Of a stretch of 64,000 bases of DNA, positions 35,201 through 42,751 are shown in pieces; within the stretch, counting starts at the first letter, position 1; every line of letters starts with the position of its first letter. The DNA comes from Armatimonadota bacterium (GTDB lineage Bacteria; Armatimonadota; Fimbriimonadia; Fimbriimonadales; Fimbriimonadaceae): NCBI GenBank assembly GCA_025360125.1, contig JANYCU010000055.1, positions 55,752 to 119,751 of the forward strand, written 5' to 3'. Under the pieces are notes generated by a model. The model was not told the DNA's origin and did not search any database. It saw nothing but the letters and a program-made list of their open reading frames with translations. A program made the position numbers and the translations under genes.

Positions 35201-36230
35201 CATGCCCTAGCTGAACCTCTTCCAGGTCATCGTTCATCACATAACAGTCATATCCCGGCAAAGCCTGACCGATCGTCACAGGCTGACCTGGCGTGCAATA
35301 ACCAAAACTCGCCCCAACCGTCGCCTCTGTTGGTCCATAGGTATTGAGAATCTCTCGAGTCGGCTTCCACCACCGTTCGATCATCGATTTCGATAGACTC
35401 TCCGCACCAAACAAGACCCTTCGTAAAGTTGGAATGTCAACATCCACCATCGAAAGAAGAGTTGGCGCGCACGAAATGATCGTGATTTTTTGGTGATTTA
35501 AAAACTCAGCAAGTTCCTCTCCCGAGTGAACGTGGCTTGGCGAGGCAACCACCAATGTAGCTCCGGCCAAAAACGTCGGCCATACCTCTTCATGGTGCCC
35601 ATCGGATGCCGGACTAAAGCATTGCAAAACCTTGTCATCAGATTCAACGCGAATACAAACTGCCTGATTTCCAATGATGAAATTGGTAAGCGCTGCGTGG
35701 GTGATCGGCACTCCCTTAGGCCTGCCCGTTGTTCCCGAAGTAAAAATAATATAAGCCAGGCTATCAGGATCAATCTGGGGCGCAATCGCTGCCGGAGATA
35801 GAGACTTTGCCTCGGCCAACAACTCCTCTATTGCGCAAATCGGAGCCGTGCAGCCAATAAGATTTGTTGTTCGCTCCTCGGCAATAACGAGCGCGGGGTC
35901 GGCATCTTCGAGGCAGTCGGCGATTCTTCCCGGAGGCGATTGCGCATCAATTGGGACGTATGCCGCGCCAACCTTGAGAATTGAAACGAGGAGCAAGACT
36001 GCGTTTGGACCGCGTGGTAAAACGAAGGAAACCCGATCGCCCGCTTTGATGCCGCGAGCCGCCAAAGCAGCAGCCAATTGATTCGATCGCGATTCAAATT
36101 CTGAATAGGTCCAAGAAACACCATCAGCAACGACCGCAAGTTTAGAAGGAGTCGCGGCTGCCCAAAATGCTAATGACTCAAAAACAAAGTTCTGTATTTC
36201 GGCTTGCGGTTTGATCGATTCAGAGTCCAT
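32292..36230 (-). CDS. Pls/PosA-type single-module peptide synthetase with membrane and beta-helix domains
   Basis: About 1312 residues from the ATG at 36230; residue numbers below follow the track ORF, whose TTG at 36323 lies beyond two upstream hairpins. The order is: adenylation domain, residues about 50-540 (YIIFTSGTTGRPKG near 191; LNTYGPTEATVG near 327; A10 Lys at 526); carrier domain with GGYS Ser at 584; then about six transmembrane segments (646-668, 684-706, 878-906, 920-945, and two near 1125-1180); and three left-handed beta-helix hexapeptide domains (about 762-857, 995-1090, 1230-1335), each closed by a W-x-GSPA motif. This architecture is that of epsilon-poly-lysine synthetase and relatives, which polymerise one amino acid. 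No thioesterase or condensation domain is seen. The acidic residue D241 in the substrate pocket fits an alpha-amino acid, but the amino acid is unknown. Confidence 0.9.
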   Translation of the reverse strand: MDSESIKPQAEIQNFVFESLAFWAAATPSKLAVVADGVSWTYSEFESRSNQLAAALAARGIKAGDRVSFVLPRGPNAVLLLVSILKVGAAYVPIDAQSPPGRIADCLEDADPALVIAEERTTNLIGCTAPICAIEELLAEAKSLSPAAIAPQIDPDSLAYIIFTSGTTGRPKGVPITHAALTNFIIGNQAVCIRVESDDKVLQCFSPASDGHHEEVWPTFLAGATLVVASPSHVHSGEELAEFLNHQKITIISCAPTLLSMVDVDIPTLRRVLFGAESLSKSMIERWWKPTREILNTYGPTEATVGASFGYCTPGQPVTIGQALPGYDCYVMNDDLEEVQLGHEGELTIAGIGVSNGYFRREELSLGRFLENPYYEPERRNKILYKTGDRVLVNADGNIVWLGRIDNQVKIRGHRIELSEIESHVLSEPSVQTAVVIVRGADTDNPQLIALVRLKENHELEFSSFLERMREAMPAYMVPQSVELVESIPVLPSGKIDRGACASLHGHTVRIEREILPPMNDTESLLLSVWQDLFATEDISCDDNFFLELGGYSLLASRIVSTLRSSHGYPGLSVLDLYENPTIRSLASLLDGMVRPISEEPVFVEVSKKQYRISKVVMFFCVLALFGIQAVTWLGPILAAIYFSNNGLSDFHAFLVGLGINAVQVPILFLFVVIAKRITGGSLKEGTYPLWGPTFLRWWFANRILAIAPIPFITGTPLATVFLRALGAKVGKNVTFESLDIDAPGLISIGDDCSFENSAWLHAATVSNGQLHLRKISIGNGCVVGVRSGVAGGGIMEDGSVLRDLGCIKAGNIIPANEEWAGSPAHKVDERLLPTYDPTMRPSKNRLVSFAILQTVLVAVLAVLDSIPFLAIAFTLYNESEGIFAYLMEPVYAIALVLFACGQALMIKWLVIGKLKPGVFKYPGGYWLRKWFADKHLELMTGTLVPIYDSLFTRNWCQALGMKCGPRCEIALPRRMPYDLVEMGEESFLASEVSIGMPLRRNGTITLLRTIVGKRVFLGNDSVVPQGSNIPDESLLGVLSASPGPETMGDEVGQAWLGSPAFKLPRRQVTDTFGLERTYRPSKRLYIERLFHEGFRIILPSMFSLMIAAGFIEAFVEIWDMHSIVLSVISLPILYLVTAFIGACICKFSKWLLVGKYKPSVQPLWSRQVWNVETYSAVLHDFGVPLFVLPLVGTPMMSGFMRFLGAKVGHRVFMNTTDWTETDLISIGDDVAINANAPLQAHLFEDRIMKIGPITIGDRCSVGTYSVILCESELKHDAHIGDLSLVMKGETIPSHTYWTGSPAQIDPNVGQK

Positions 36231-36269
36231 TTTGTGTGGCGTGCTTGCATCCCAGCTCTTGACGATAAC

Positions 36270-36314
36270 GGGGCAAAATGCCCCAATTTCGCTTAGGTTC
36301 GCGCCGAACCTAAG
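36270..36314 (-). promoter_or_regulatory. Two perfect hairpins in the leader of the peptide synthetase
   Basis: CTTAGGTTCG (36292-36301) pairs with CGAACCTAAG (36305-36314) with a 3-nt loop. GGGGCA (36270-36275) pairs with TGCCCC (36279-36284), also with a 3-nt loop. Both lie within the leader upstream of the preferred ATG. They could regulate transcription or mRNA stability, or be an upstream terminator, though no T-run follows. Confidence 0.5.
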
Positions 36315-36453
36315 AAGACTCAAATAATTTACCTGACACGAGCTTAAACCAAAGTACTATTTTTCGAGCCTCAAGGTACAAGGATCAAAGATCAGGACCC
36401 AAGACTCAAGGCTGAAAGCTCCTTGAGGTAGCATCCTGTCTAATTATTCCCTT

Positions 36454-37890
36454 ATGTCACCTATTTCTTTGGTTTGTTTAGTGTTAGGTTTGCTGGTCGG
36501 ACTCGGCGGTGGTTACGCCTTACTGAGGACTCGATTTCAGTCGTGGGAGACTCCCATGCGCGAGCGAATCCACGGTCAGGAGCAGGAGTTAAAGGACCGC
36601 CAAGAGAAACTCAACGAACTTTTGCCCATTGAAGGTGAGCTTAAACAACTCCGAGAGAATTTAACCGCGACGACCGCCAAGGCTGAGGAGGCGTCGATTC
36701 AACGCGACACTGAGCGAGAGTTGCGATCAAAGCTTGAGACTGAACTTGAGGCATCGAACCGCGAAATAAGTGAACGTGAGGCGTCGCTTCAGCGCGAGCG
36801 CGAGCGCTTCCTCGAAGAAAAAGAAACTCTCGAAAACTCTTTTGCCAACTTGTCGAAACAGGCTCTGACTCAAGCCCAAAACTCCTTCATGGAGATCGCC
36901 AACGAGAAGTTCGCCAATGAACGAAAAGTTGGTCAAAAGGAGATCGACGAAGTGCTTGCTCCGATGCGGGAAACCCTTCACCAGTTGAAAGAGCATACGA
37001 AAGAAATCGAAGAAAAGCGAACTGAGTCGTACGCGCAACTGACCATGCAGGTTCGTAATCTCATGATGTCGACGACCAAATTAGGCAATGCGCTTAACCG
37101 CCCCGAAGTGCGAGGATCGTGGGGAGAACTCACCCTTCGCCGCGCCGCCGAGCACGCTGGCCTGGTGGAAGGAACTGACTTCGACATGCAGGTCCATACT
37201 GAAACCGAGGATGGGAAGTTCCGCCCCGATATGGTCGTCCGACTTTCCAATAATCGAGTCATTGTGGTCGATGCCAAAGCTCCGCTAACGGCTTATTTGG
37301 CCTCGCTCGAAACCGAAGACCAGATTGAAAAGCAGTTCAAGCTAAAGGAGCACGCCGCCCAAGTCCGCAAGCACATCATGCAGCTTTCCACCAAGCAATA
37401 TCAGGGGATGTACGCTGATACCGCTGACTTTGTCGTGATGTTCGTTCCGAATGAAGCCCTCTATCAAGTCGCGATTCAAGAGGACCCTGACCTGCTCGAG
37501 GAGGCATTCGTCCGCAAAGTCATTCTCGCCAACCCGATGACGCTGGTCGCCCTTCTCAAGACCATCGCCAACGGAATGCAACAGCAAAAAGCATTCGAGA
37601 ACTCCTTGCAAATCGCAAAATTGGGTGGAGAACTCCACGACTCGGTTGCCACCTTCGCCGAGCATTTTGCGGGCGTCGGGAAAGCCCTCGGCTCGGCCGT
37701 TCGCAAGTATAACGATGGCATTGGCTCGATGGAAAAGAATGTCTTGCCGAAGACTCGCCGAATGCGAGAGCTCGGCGCGAAGGCGCATAAAGCGCTCGAA
37801 GATCCTGAGATTTTGAATGCGGTGGTAAAGCCGAGTTCCCTGCCTTCGCCAGCGGCGAAGGACGAGCCAGAGACCGAGAGTTTGTTTTAG
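36454..37890 (+). CDS. rmuC: DNA recombination protein RmuC
   Basis: A 478-residue protein with an N-terminal membrane helix (SLVCLVLGLLVGLGGGYALL). A long coiled coil follows (about residues 40-170, very rich in Glu/Gln/Arg). The conserved PD-(D/E)XK-like RmuC domain contains RPDMVVRLSNNRVIVVDAKAPLTAY and FVPNEALYQVAIQEDPDL. RmuC limits recombination at inverted repeats. Notably, a structured inverted-repeat element lies 48 nt downstream of its stop. The gene is alone on this strand. Confidence 0.93.
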   Translation: MSPISLVCLVLGLLVGLGGGYALLRTRFQSWETPMRERIHGQEQELKDRQEKLNELLPIEGELKQLRENLTATTAKAEEASIQRDTERELRSKLETELEASNREISEREASLQRERERFLEEKETLENSFANLSKQALTQAQNSFMEIANEKFANERKVGQKEIDEVLAPMRETLHQLKEHTKEIEEKRTESYAQLTMQVRNLMMSTTKLGNALNRPEVRGSWGELTLRRAAEHAGLVEGTDFDMQVHTETEDGKFRPDMVVRLSNNRVIVVDAKAPLTAYLASLETEDQIEKQFKLKEHAAQVRKHIMQLSTKQYQGMYADTADFVVMFVPNEALYQVAIQEDPDLLEEAFVRKVILANPMTLVALLKTIANGMQQQKAFENSLQIAKLGGELHDSVATFAEHFAGVGKALGSAVRKYNDGIGSMEKNVLPKTRRMRELGAKAHKALEDPEILNAVVKPSSLPSPAAKDEPETESLF

Positions 37891-37938
37891 GTCTTGAGTA
37901 GCTTCATCCCTTGGGGAATTCGTTTCTTGGGGAATTAT

Positions 37939-38024
37939 TCATCCCTTCCGTCTCGCTCGCCAATCAGGAACGATGTGAAAATGGTTGGCGAGCGAGCCAC
38001 CTTCCCTATCTAGGGAAGGACTTT
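37939..38024. repeat. Left end of the DUF559 element
   Basis: Outer repeat 37939-37952, stem CTCGCTCGCCAA/TTGGCGAGCGAG with a 21-nt loop (37952-37996), then the 29-bp inner repeat 37996-38024. Just outside, TTGGGGAATT is directly repeated (about 37911 and 37928). Confidence 0.7.
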
Positions 38025-38037
38025 AGCGGGATGTCAA

Positions 38038-38445
38038 TCAGTTGTATATATCCTGAACGCAGATTTCACCCAGACAGATCGACTTAATCAAATTTGCAAC
38101 CCCATCCGGATTTGCCAAGACTCTTCGAGCTGAGATTCTAACGACCGAAATACCAGCTTGGGACAGAATCCTGTCTCGTACAATGTCTTCATTCCGTTTC
38201 AGTTCGTGAACGCTTCCGTCGATTTCAAAGACAATTTTGAGCTTCTCGAAATAGAAATCAGCCGTGAACTTTCCGAGCAAAGGTACTTGCCGCCGAAAGT
38301 GAAAATCCTTATTAACCTTCGGTCGCAACCGTTGCCAGATCATGACTTCAGGCAGGGACATTTCCTGTCTTAGCCTTCGGGCTCGAACTATTTTAGGCTG
38401 GGCAATCTTGCCAAACACATTTTCGTCTCGCATCGAAGAACTCAC
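38038..38445 (-). CDS. DUF559 (Vsr-like) endonuclease-domain protein
   Basis: A 135-residue protein. The domain runs from VRARRLRQEMSLPEVMIWQRLR to the end and shows the family's FRRQVPLLGKFTADFYFEKLKIVFEIDGSVHE segment. The Asp in FTADFYF and the Glu in VFEIDGSVH suggest a Vsr/PD-(D/E)XK-type active site. Free-standing DUF559 genes are scattered in many genomes and their targets are unknown. The gene is the only content of the structured element at 37939-38613. Confidence 0.87.
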   Translation of the reverse strand: MSSSMRDENVFGKIAQPKIVRARRLRQEMSLPEVMIWQRLRPKVNKDFHFRRQVPLLGKFTADFYFEKLKIVFEIDGSVHELKRNEDIVRDRILSQAGISVVRISARRVLANPDGVANLIKSICLGEICVQDIYN

Positions 38446-38529
38446 TTCAATCCGATTCTACTTCCTAGATATCGTTTCGAACCAACAAAGTCTACTGAAT
38501 GAAACTAACCGACTATGGTGCAGTAAACA

Positions 38530-38613
38530 AAAGTCCTTCCCTAGATAGGGAAGGTGGCGCATCGATCATTCCTAGACTTTCTTTACCATTGATCGATGCG
38601 ACGGAAGGGATGA
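38530..38613. repeat. Right end of the DUF559 element
   Basis: Inner 29-bp repeat 38530-38558, exact complement of the left inner repeat. Then an 11-bp stem CGCATCGATCA/TGATCGATGCG with a 21-nt loop (38558-38600) and the outer repeat 38600-38613. It ends 8 nt before the rhamnosidase stop codon. Confidence 0.7.
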
Positions 38614-38620
38614 TAGTAGG

Positions 38621-41437
38621 CTATGGAAGAGTTGAAACGAACTGGTACGTTCCTGATCCAACTGCAATCATTGCTTTCACCGACTTTCCACCCTCGGTCA
38701 CGTTGCTTCCCGGAACAAAGACCGTCGCCGACGTATTCGGCGGAACCACTACCGTTAGGGTCAACTTGTTTCCTTCCCGCTTCCAGTTGCTCTCAATCCG
38801 CCCGTACATCGAATCATGGTGCGCCTTAACCCAAGTCAAATCTCCAACAACCGACGGCCGAACGAAGAACTTCTTAAATCCGGGTCCCGATGGGTCCGGC
38901 TGGATTCCCGCCAAAGACTTGTAGAACCATTCGCTGACCGATCCAAACATCGGGTGGTTGTGCGAGTACGTGTTGTCGCTGAACTCCCAGTGCTCCCACA
39001 TCGTCGTCGCTCCATTCTCAAGCATCCATCCCCAACCAGGGAATGTCTTCTGGTTCACTATTCGATAAGCAATGTCATCTCTTCCCGCGTTCGAGAGGGC
39101 TTGGAACAAGTACTTCGTGCCAAATATTCCCGTCGTCAGATGATAGTCGTGGGCCTTGATGTCCTTGATCAGCACGTCGAGAACCTTCGCCTTCATGTCT
39201 TCGGGAACGAAGCCAAGGGCCAACGGGATCGCTTGGCAAGCCTGAGTTCCGGAATCATACGTTCCATCGGGCTTAAGGAATCGCTTGTTCAACGCATTCT
39301 TAAAGTCCTCGGCCAAGCCGTGCAATTTATTCGAATAGTGCTTGTTGCCCCTAACCCCATAAAAAAGATCGATCGAACCTGAAGCTACCTTTCTAGGATC
39401 GTCATCCGGCAAGTTACCAAGCAAAATAATACGCCCAAACCAGTCGTAATTTAGAAGCTCGTAGGTTAGCCCAGTTAGAGCCTCGGGCTTAGGCACCAGG
39501 CTCTCATGATCACTGATACCTTTCTCAATCTTCGCTTTATCCGCACCCGCGAGATAGTTCAGCCACAGTCCTTCGCTTGTAAAAAGGTCCTGGGCAACCG
39601 CTTTATCTCCGTAATAGTCATTCAACTGCACAATAAGCATCGGAAAAGCAGACGCCCATTCGATCGGGCCCGTTTGCCCACCCAAGCCTTCGTCGGCAAT
39701 TCCAACAAATGGTGCGGTCTCCGTAACCCCTCGTCGCACATTCGGTTTCATAACCCTATCGAAATTATTTCCTAATTCGGTCGGAGGATCGATGATCATT
39801 GATTCCGCCAGCAAATGAGCAGTATTAGCATAGAACCGAGCCATGTCGTACGTGTACATCGCCATCTCGCTCGTCGCAACCTGATCGCCCCCGTACCCAA
39901 ACTTCTCGCGGTGCGGGCAGTCTGACTGAACGCTAAACAAGTTGCTCAGCAACGTCCACTCAACCATTGTCTGAATCCGGTTGAACATCGGGTTCGAGCA
40001 CTCGAACGAGCCCACTTGCTCAACGTCCGAGTTCATCCGCAATCCCTCAAACGATTCTAGCGTCGGCTTGCCCGGATACCCGGTCACCTCGACATAGCGA
40101 AAGCCGTGGAAGGTAAATCGAGGCTGAAAGACTTCTTCTCCTGACCCGCCACAAATATATTCGTCGATTTGAAAAGCCGTCTTCGGATATCCCTTTCCGT
40201 CGTAATGGTAGTCCTGGCCGCCGCCCTTAATCTGGCCGGCAACCGAGGTCATGGCATTCAACGTTCCATCTTTGTAAAGTAATTCGCCCGACCGTAGCCG
40301 CACCCGGGTCCCGGCCGCCCCACGAACTTTCATGCGGGTTACGCCAGCGAAATTCTGACCAAAATCCACAATGAATAAACCGGGCTTTGGCTCAGTGATC
40401 TTTACAGGTTTAACCGTCTTAGTTATACGAATCGGCGGAGTTTGCTGCGATTGCAAGGCTCCAGTTTTGATCCCTTGAGCTAAGACCGCGGGTCCCCAGC
40501 CGCTATCATCGAAGCCAGATTTATCCCATCCGGGCTGCACATTTCGCGCATCGAACACTTCACCCAAATAGACGCTGTTTCGAACAATCGGCCCTTCCCC
40601 TGCTTTCCACGATGGATCGGAAACAATGACGTCCGTAGTCCCGTCTGCATATTCGATGTGAAGCTGAGCCAGCAACCTTGGATCACCAGTTGGCAAATGC
40701 TCTCTTAAATTGATGCCAAAAACCCTTAGCGGAACGGTGTTGAACCACCCATTTCCCAGCATCGCCCCGATTGCATTCTTGCCCTTGACCAAGGAAGACG
40801 TTACGTCGAAAGTCTGATATGAGACTCGCTTCGAAAAGTCGGTCCAGCCAGGATCGAGCTGATGATCGCCCACCTTGGCTCCATTCAAATGAAACTCGAA
40901 GTACCCTAATCCCGCCCCGAACAATAGGGCTCGCTTGATCGGCTTCGAAACAGTAAATTGCTTTCGAAACATCGGATTTGGATCGTCGTCGAAGGGATCG
41001 ACCGCGGCAAATGTCTCTTTTATGTGTCGCTGGATCCATTGCGCCTTCCAGTCTGACGGCGAGAACATTCCTGTGGTCCAGGCCGCGGCCTCACTCCAAG
41101 CGCAAGCTACCCCCTTTTCATCCCAAGTCCGAACCTTCCAAAAATATTGTTGATGAGAAGCCAACCGCTTACCTTGATAGGCAACTTGAATCGATGTATC
41201 CGCCTTCAGGATTCCGGAATCCCACGCGTCAGCTTTGCCAGGCTTTAACAAGCCTGGACTCGTTGCAACTAAAACTTGGAAGGCAGTTTGACGAGCCCCT
41301 CGAGTGGAGGATTTCAACCACCAACTCAATCGAGGTTTCGCGCTATCGATCCCCAGCGGATTGATCTGATACTCACACCGAAGGTTCTCAACTTTCGTCA
41401 TCGCGACCATACTCACAAAAACTGCTAAAGAAATCAT
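38621..41437 (-). CDS. Alpha-L-rhamnosidase (GH78-type)
   Basis: A 938-residue glycoside hydrolase that releases terminal L-rhamnose from glycosides or polysaccharides. The Bac_rhamnosid_N region begins NLRCEYQINPLGIDSAKPRLSW. The alpha/alpha-barrel shows DCPHREKFGYGGDQVATSEMAMYTYD with the likely acidic catalytic residue, followed by the C-terminal beta domain (GISD...GFKKFFVRPSVVGDLTWVKAHHDSMYGRI). A short hydrophobic start (MISLAVFVSMVAM) may be a weak signal; a later start at MTKVENLRCEY would be cytoplasmic. Its stop lies 8 nt from the structured element. Confidence 0.87.
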   Translation of the reverse strand: MISLAVFVSMVAMTKVENLRCEYQINPLGIDSAKPRLSWWLKSSTRGARQTAFQVLVATSPGLLKPGKADAWDSGILKADTSIQVAYQGKRLASHQQYFWKVRTWDEKGVACAWSEAAAWTTGMFSPSDWKAQWIQRHIKETFAAVDPFDDDPNPMFRKQFTVSKPIKRALLFGAGLGYFEFHLNGAKVGDHQLDPGWTDFSKRVSYQTFDVTSSLVKGKNAIGAMLGNGWFNTVPLRVFGINLREHLPTGDPRLLAQLHIEYADGTTDVIVSDPSWKAGEGPIVRNSVYLGEVFDARNVQPGWDKSGFDDSGWGPAVLAQGIKTGALQSQQTPPIRITKTVKPVKITEPKPGLFIVDFGQNFAGVTRMKVRGAAGTRVRLRSGELLYKDGTLNAMTSVAGQIKGGGQDYHYDGKGYPKTAFQIDEYICGGSGEEVFQPRFTFHGFRYVEVTGYPGKPTLESFEGLRMNSDVEQVGSFECSNPMFNRIQTMVEWTLLSNLFSVQSDCPHREKFGYGGDQVATSEMAMYTYDMARFYANTAHLLAESMIIDPPTELGNNFDRVMKPNVRRGVTETAPFVGIADEGLGGQTGPIEWASAFPMLIVQLNDYYGDKAVAQDLFTSEGLWLNYLAGADKAKIEKGISDHESLVPKPEALTGLTYELLNYDWFGRIILLGNLPDDDPRKVASGSIDLFYGVRGNKHYSNKLHGLAEDFKNALNKRFLKPDGTYDSGTQACQAIPLALGFVPEDMKAKVLDVLIKDIKAHDYHLTTGIFGTKYLFQALSNAGRDDIAYRIVNQKTFPGWGWMLENGATTMWEHWEFSDNTYSHNHPMFGSVSEWFYKSLAGIQPDPSGPGFKKFFVRPSVVGDLTWVKAHHDSMYGRIESNWKREGNKLTLTVVVPPNTSATVFVPGSNVTEGGKSVKAMIAVGSGTYQFVSTLP

Positions 41438-41675
41438 AAAACCTTAAGGGGTGCCGCCGTGTTTGAGTGTCGACGCAAGAACAAAGCCAGCAAAACGTGC
41501 ATGTCGGTATCTTACACAGATTCCTTGGCGCTGGAGTAGTACAATGTCGGCCTTTGCCCGGTGGACCCATAAAAATACGTTTGGATCGATTAAGACCTGG
41601 ACATTCTGTTAATGCAGACAAAACTCTACTAAATCGAGTAACGGCAACGTAGATATTGGTATTCTACGATTAGAC

Positions 41676-42662
41676 TTGAAACAGAAAAAAGTGCCTTGGA
41701 AAGAGTTTGAGCAATTGGTCAGCAACCTCGAGATCATGTTTTCGGATCAAAATTGCCGTGTCAAACACAATGATCAAGTGCGAGACAAATACGGAAGTTT
41801 GCGTCAAGTCGATGCAACTGTAAGATTCTCTACTGGTGCAACAAATTACTTGACAATCATAGAATGTCGCAATAGGAAGAAAGTTAGTGATTCTATTTGG
41901 ATTGAACAGATTGCTACAAAACGCGATAATCTCGGAGCTGACAAGGCAATATGCGTTTCGAATAAGCCGCTATCGTCTCCCGCAAGGCTACAGGCACGAG
42001 ACAGACGTATTGACGTTCGCACTCTAGAAACTTTAAGCGAATCATTCAATGATTATTTAGAGCCATGGATGGAATTTGGCAACGCTGGCTGGCACTCGGA
42101 AAGAATTGGGATTGGCTTCACTGACGAAGATTCTCAAGCACAATTTAGTGAATATTTCGGCAACATTGATGCCAATGAATTGACATTCTTGATTTTGGGA
42201 AGGACTTGGAATGCACAAAGCTTATACAAAGCCGCGCTCCGCGAATGTGAAAAAATCGACATTCCTCCTAAAACAAAGGAAGTCCGTCGCAGCATAAGTT
42301 TCTTCGAAGAGGGTACACCTTCGATAGTATGCCATCTGGACAAAAAATTTGAAGTGACATCAATTAATGTAGAGATGGTCTATCAATTTAAGCAGACTCC
42401 ATTGAACTCTTCATTTAAAGGCATGTATACGAGCACCGATTCCACCATAGATCATATTGTCCATGAAGCAAGCGTTACTCACAATGGCAACGATCTTCGG
42501 TTTCGCTCTACCAAGGCCAGCAAGTCCGAAACGTTCTCATTTAACGTCCCATTTGAGTTCCTTGATGAAGATGCTCGCCAAGGAGTTGATCCTGAGCGTG
42601 GTGTAACTTTAACTGTCGATTTTGATGAAAAAGGCAATCCTACTATAAATTCTAAAAAGTGA
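41676..42662 (+). CDS. Solitary PD-(D/E)XK restriction-endonuclease-like protein
   Basis: A 328-residue protein with a TTG start. Residues 1-130 look like an Mrr/restriction-endonuclease-like fold: VPWKEFEQLVSNLE, then RQVDATVRFS with the metal-binding Asp and NYLTIIECRNRKK with the E-x-(K/R) pair. The C-terminal 200 residues are beta-rich and unassigned (possibly a DNA-recognition or sensor domain). No methylase or specificity gene is adjacent, which fits a modification-dependent (type IV) enzyme, but that is inference. It sits alone between the rhamnosidase and trpB. Confidence 0.72.
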   Translation: MKQKKVPWKEFEQLVSNLEIMFSDQNCRVKHNDQVRDKYGSLRQVDATVRFSTGATNYLTIIECRNRKKVSDSIWIEQIATKRDNLGADKAICVSNKPLSSPARLQARDRRIDVRTLETLSESFNDYLEPWMEFGNAGWHSERIGIGFTDEDSQAQFSEYFGNIDANELTFLILGRTWNAQSLYKAALRECEKIDIPPKTKEVRRSISFFEEGTPSIVCHLDKKFEVTSINVEMVYQFKQTPLNSSFKGMYTSTDSTIDHIVHEASVTHNGNDLRFRSTKASKSETFSFNVPFEFLDEDARQGVDPERGVTLTVDFDEKGNPTINSKK

Positions 42663-42751
42663 TCCCATGGGCGGAGCCAAATTTGCCCCTCTATACTCAT
42701 CGCTCCATTGACGAGCTCAGGACTTACGATTTGAGCTAGTAATATATAACC

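Larger units (their letters stand above)
37939..38613. mobile_element. 675-bp structured element carrying a DUF559 endonuclease gene
   Basis: Both ends have the same three-part design in mirror image. Outer 14-bp inverted repeats (TCATCCCTTCCGTC at 37939-37952; complement at 38600-38613). A stem-loop inside each outer repeat: 12-bp stem at 37952-37963/37985-37996, and 11-bp stem at 38558-38568/38590-38600, both with 21-nt loops but different sequences. A 29-bp inner inverted repeat (37996-38024 and 38530-38558) centred on the near-palindrome CCTTCCCTATCTAGGGAAGG. The interior holds only the DUF559 gene. No target duplication or transposase motif is seen. I infer a REP-like or endonuclease-driven mobile unit. 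Confidence 0.62.

Noticed and set aside
37939-38613. Interpreting the DUF559 element as an integron-type or IS605-type unit
   Set aside because: No transposase or integrase is encoded and no target duplication is visible, so I describe it only as a structured element.
41388-41621. 77-codon minus-strand ORF upstream of the rhamnosidase
   Set aside because: No recognisable features and it overlaps the rhamnosidase start; residue pattern looks random.
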